Assembly: GCA_963768165.1 (NCBI GenBank)
Contig: CAVYHJ010000003.1
Coordinates: forward strand, 496,001 to 560,000
Length of the DNA stretch: 64,000 nt
DNA from: CAVYHJ01 sp963768165 [NCBI: uncultured bacterium]
Lineage (GTDB): Bacteria > UBP4 > UBA4092
Reading direction: 5' to 3'
The position numbers were made by a program, and so were the translations under genes. This document shows positions 61,502 through 64,000 of the stretch, one piece after another; within the stretch, counting starts at the first letter, position 1; each line of letters starts with the position of its first letter. Under the pieces are notes generated by a model, which was not told the DNA's origin, made no database searches, and saw only the letters and a list, made by a program, of their open reading frames with translations.

Positions 61502-62494
61502 ATGTCAAAAAAGCTAACCAATAAAGTCCGGGGCAAGGATTGGATTCTGACCCAGGAATGGTCGGATAAGGAAATCGAATTGTTATTGGAGACTTCCGCT
61601 GACCTCAAAAAGAAATTTCGTAAAGGTAAACCGCACCGCTATTTGGCGGATAAAACGATTTTCTTATTGTTCTTCGATAAGTCCACGCGCACCCGCAATT
61701 CTTTTGAGGCGGGAATTACGCAACTCGGCGGACATGCCCATTTCATTGACGCGGACACGTCGCAAATCGCTCACGGGGAATCTCCCAAAGATACCGGAAT
61801 CATTTTATCCCGCTACGGGCATGGCATCGCCATCCGCCACGATTTATTCCCGGGGGAAGGGAATTCCTATATGCGGGAAGTCGCCAAATATGCCGATAAA
61901 CCCGTCATTAATATGCAATGTGATATTGACCATCCTTGCCAAACCCTCGCGGATTTAATGACCATCCGCGAGAAAAAAGGGAAAAATCTGCGTGGTCTGA
62001 AAATCGCCGTCAGTTGGGCCTACGCTCCCAGCTATGCCAAACCCATGTCCGTTCCGCAGGGATTGATTATGCTTATGACCCGGTTCGGATTGGATGTGAC
62101 CCTGGCACACCCCAAAGAATTTAAACTTATGCCCAATACCATGGACATCGCCCGTAAAAATGCCAAAAAAGCAGGCGTCAAATTTGAAGTCGTGGACAAT
62201 ATGGAAGACGCCTTTAAAAACGCCGATATTGTCTATCCCAAATCCTGGGGTTGCGCGGAATTATTCAAAACCCCCGAGAAATCCCTCGAAATGTCCAAAC
62301 AATACAAACACTGGATTTGTGACGGAAAACTAATGAAACTCACTAAAAAAGATTCCATTTATATGCACTGCCTGCCGGCAGACCGCGGGAACGAAGTCAC
62401 CGATGCCGTCATTGATAGTCCCCATTCGGAAATCTATGACGAGGCGGAAAACCGAATGCATACCGCCAAAGCCATCATGGCTTTAACCATGTAA
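61502..62494 (+). CDS. Carbamoyltransferase, knotted YgeW-like branch (ornithine carbamoyltransferase superfamily)
   Basis: AAGGAGGAGG lies before ATG at 61502. The 330-residue enzyme has the carbamoyl phosphate site STRTR (FDKSTRTRNSFEAG), HGESPKDTGIILSRYGHGIAIRH, INMQCDIDHPCQTLADLMTI and the HCLPADRGNEVTDAVID loop. The text after STRTR, the SWAYAPSYAKPMSVPQ block and the DEAENRMHTAKAIM end are more like the YgeW/N-acetylornithine-type knotted carbamoyltransferases than like classical ArgF. The acceptor amine is therefore uncertain; ornithine is only one option. No other arginine genes are in the window. Confidence 0.85.
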   Translation: MSKKLTNKVRGKDWILTQEWSDKEIELLLETSADLKKKFRKGKPHRYLADKTIFLLFFDKSTRTRNSFEAGITQLGGHAHFIDADTSQIAHGESPKDTGIILSRYGHGIAIRHDLFPGEGNSYMREVAKYADKPVINMQCDIDHPCQTLADLMTIREKKGKNLRGLKIAVSWAYAPSYAKPMSVPQGLIMLMTRFGLDVTLAHPKEFKLMPNTMDIARKNAKKAGVKFEVVDNMEDAFKNADIVYPKSWGCAELFKTPEKSLEMSKQYKHWICDGKLMKLTKKDSIYMHCLPADRGNEVTDAVIDSPHSEIYDEAENRMHTAKAIMALTM

Positions 62495-62504
62495 TATCTA
62501 ACCA

Positions 62505-62532
62505 GTAGGGGTGACCGTCTGGTCGCCTCTAC
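62505..62532. repeat. Palindromic dispersed repeat, family II-like, diverged copy
   Basis: GTAGGGGTGACC (62505-62516) and GGTCGCCTCTAC (62521-62532) pair with two G-T pairs across GTCT. The outer bases (GTAG...CTCTAC) match the copies at 24697 and 32855. It may also act as a terminator of the carbamoyltransferase gene. Confidence 0.55.
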
Positions 62533-62575
62533 ATCTTTGAAATATCTTCCAACCGTTTTATTTTCAATCCTTTAG

Positions 62576-62588
62576 AAAACCTTTAACA
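62576..62588 (+). repeat. Left half of a hairpin split by the IS element
   Basis: AAAACCTTTAACA at 62576-62588 is the exact reverse complement of TGTTAAAGGTTTT at 63798-63810 on the other side of the IS. Joined, they would make a 13-bp stem followed by a T-run, i.e. a terminator for the carbamoyltransferase gene. Alternatively they are outer parts of longer IS ends. Confidence 0.5.
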
Positions 62589-62590
62589 GT

Positions 62591-63795
62591 TGAGACCTCT
62601 GAAAAAGTATTGTTTTTGTTTTACAAGAGTGATAAATAAAAAAAGAGAAGGTTGAGGAGGAGGAAAGAAGCGGTTGGGAGAGTCCAACGACCTTTGGAGG
62701 AGTCTCCAAAGAGGAGAATACACTGGTATTCTTGTCCTTTTCGGATTAAGGAGACACAACTCCCCTGCGTTTGACCATCCGGACCAGATTCTCGGCCATG
62801 ACCGCCATCTCCAAGAATTGTTTCACTCGTTGTAATCCGCTGACCGTCATCTTGCGTACCCCGCGCCAGAGTTTGAGACACCCGAAATACGATTCAATCA
62901 GATACCTTTTCTTCTTTTTCCAGCGCTCATTATGTCGTACATCTTCAGGTTTCTGGACTCGGGCATGGCGCTGATTCCGTAAAATCCCATCCACGATCCC
63001 ATGGCGTCCCAACCACTCCCGATTCCGTTTCGCATCAAATCCCCGGTCCGCCAGCACGATCCCTTCCTCTCCGGTCAATACTTGCGGCAGTAAAAATACA
63101 TCATGAATATTCGCAGGCACGACTAACGGTCGTCCCCCCAACGTCGTCTTGGGATCATAGCGTAAACACACATTATATCCATGCACGATCTTCAAGGGTC
63201 CTCGTTTCCCGGTTCCTGCTTCCGGTTCTAAGGGTTTCCCTTCTGGATCTGTGGCCTCTTTCTTATGATGACTTTCCACGAGGGTCGCATCCACAATCAC
63301 CACACTCCCTTTCTTTAAGGACACCTTCTGCCGTCCTAACTGTTCTTCAAACCAGCCCCACAACTCGTTCTCCACTCCCGCCTGGCGAATTCTCTCCCGA
63401 AACTTCACCAGCGTCGTATCATCCGGCACTTCCTCCCCAAAAGCAATCCCCACAAACTCCCGAAAGGACAACCGATCCGTAACCTCTTCAACTACCCGCA
63501 CATCTGACAGATTATAAATCCTTTCCAACAACCATATCCGAAATAATACCTCCGGCGCATACCCCGGACGTCCCTGATCCTTCGAATACATTCCTTCCAA
63601 CCGTTGATGCAGTCCCTTCCAATCCAGCATCCCTTTCAGTTTCTCCAAAAACTTCCCGGTCTTCGTATCCAACTCCATCCATCCTTGCAGTAAGTGTCCT
63701 TGTCCTTTTTCTTCCCCGATCATGTGTCTCTCCTTTTAGGTTTTCCTTCCCATACTCTCAATCCCAACAAAAGGTAGACTTTTTCAGAGGTCTCA
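62591..63795. mobile_element. IS5-family insertion sequence, 1205 bp
   Basis: Perfect 18-bp terminal inverted repeats TGAGACCTCTGAAAAAGT (62591-62608) and its complement (63778-63795) bound one intact transposase gene. No clear target duplication is seen. Near-perfect outer inverted repeats at 62576-62588 and 63798-63810 flank it. Confidence 0.88.
62746..63723 (-). CDS. IS5-family transposase
   Basis: AAGGAGA lies before ATG at 63723. The 325-residue protein has the DUF772 N-terminal domain (RPGYAPEVLFRIWLLERIY, LSFREFVGI, DDTTLVKFRERI) and the DDE catalytic core: Asp in IVDATLVESH, Asp in VLADRGFDAKRNREWL and Glu in RYLIESYFGCLK. The frame is intact, so the element may be active. It belongs to the IS5 superfamily; the exact subgroup cannot be set from here. 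Confidence 0.92.
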   Translation of the reverse strand: MIGEEKGQGHLLQGWMELDTKTGKFLEKLKGMLDWKGLHQRLEGMYSKDQGRPGYAPEVLFRIWLLERIYNLSDVRVVEEVTDRLSFREFVGIAFGEEVPDDTTLVKFRERIRQAGVENELWGWFEEQLGRQKVSLKKGSVVIVDATLVESHHKKEATDPEGKPLEPEAGTGKRGPLKIVHGYNVCLRYDPKTTLGGRPLVVPANIHDVFLLPQVLTGEEGIVLADRGFDAKRNREWLGRHGIVDGILRNQRHARVQKPEDVRHNERWKKKKRYLIESYFGCLKLWRGVRKMTVSGLQRVKQFLEMAVMAENLVRMVKRRGVVSP

Positions 63796-63797
63796 TT

Positions 63798-63810
63798 TGT
63801 TAAAGGTTTT
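63798..63810 (+). repeat. Right half of a hairpin split by the IS element
   Basis: TGTTAAAGGTTTT, the reverse complement of 62576-62588, followed by TTGGG. See the left half. Confidence 0.5.
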
Positions 63811-63855
63811 TGGGATACGTGTCTAACTCCTTAGACGTGATAGAATATCTATCCT

Positions 63856-64000
63856 ATGCCAAAAAATTTATTACCGATAGTAGCGATTATTGGACGACCG
63901 AATGTAGGAAAGTCGGCGTTGTTTAACCGATTGGTGGGGAAACGGGTGGCGATTGTAGAAGGGACGCCCGGAGTGACCCGGGACCGGAATTATGGGGACA
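63856..64000 (+). CDS. der: GTPase Der (EngA), 3' end outside window
   Basis: The 48 visible codons start [20 protein letters not shown], with the G1 loop GRPNVGKS of the first GTPase domain, [16 protein letters not shown] and the switch [12 protein letters not shown]. This is the classic start of Der, a double GTPase needed for 50S subunit assembly. No Shine-Dalgarno precedes the ATG; a TAGAAT box (63841-63846) lies nine bases upstream, so the message may be nearly leaderless. The right IS end is 60 bases away and may have displaced the native -35. Confidence 0.93.
   Translation, partial: MPKNLLPIVAIIGRPNVGKSALFNRLVGKRVAIVEGTPGVTRDRNYGD

Noticed and set aside
62621-62881. 86-codon open frame at the transposase 3' end
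   Set aside because: It overlaps the end of the transposase in another frame and resembles no second IS protein; the main frame alone carries the DDE core.

Overview
The window is 64 kb of a bacterial chromosome with dense coding on both strands and moderately low GC by eye. The organism is Gram-negative: it has an OprP-type phosphate porin, a secretin and an MsbA-like lipid exporter. I could not assign a phylum. The mixed gene content, giant secretin, many proteins of unknown family and several intergenic palindromes suit a poorly sampled, uncultivated lineage, but that is inference.

Layout. 1-5163: a large secreted surface protein followed by a rearranged array of duplicated tail domains and small exported HEAT-like proteins. 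5178-8614: a DnaQ exonuclease fused to a WYL domain, then a GH66 glucanase and a dienelactone-hydrolase-family enzyme. 8632-14282 (minus): phosphate regulon, porin-pstS-pstC-pstA-pstB-phoU, with a Pho-box-like repeat before pstS. 14659-22473: a URO-D family protein, a DUF6338 gene split by an in-frame TAA, a GH172 protein, an MsbA-like ABC transporter, 6S RNA and an 11-repeat TPR protein. 22575-26357: dut, malate dehydrogenase, a metallo-beta-lactamase-fold hydrolase and an aldo/keto reductase. 26693-32831: a surface-glycan cluster with a B12-binding radical SAM enzyme, two twin modules (47- and 46-residue membrane peptides each coupled to a GT4 glycosyltransferase), a GT2, and a GT26 fused to a membrane domain. 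33086-38945: a membrane protein, murA, prmC, tRNA-Val, tRNA-Asp and a PilM-PilN fusion with a TPR partner. 39170-43717: a 1515-residue secretin. 43974-52585: polA, coaE, rho, rpmE, a YqhQ-like gene, prfA, a MerR regulator, modA and tRNA-Pro. 52701-54704: an AT-rich membrane-anchored radical SAM protein. 54711-62494: aroC, aroE, pilD, a nucleotide-sugar-epimerase-like protein, HU, a subtilase and a carbamoyltransferase. 62591-63795: an IS5-family element that appears to split a terminator hairpin. 63856-64000: the start of der.

How the parts fit. The PilM-N fusion, its TPR partner, the secretin and the prepilin peptidase are parts of one type IV pilus/type II secretion machine. The pst genes and porin form one phosphate-uptake pathway across both membranes. 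The glycan cluster probably builds a lipid-linked surface polysaccharide.

The most unusual items are the twin small-membrane-peptide/glycosyltransferase modules, the membrane-anchored radical SAM protein beside tRNA-Pro, the GT26-membrane fusion, a dispersed repeat inserted in frame in prmC, CoaE with Met in place of the P-loop Lys, and several -10 boxes placed so close to ATG that the transcripts would be nearly leaderless.
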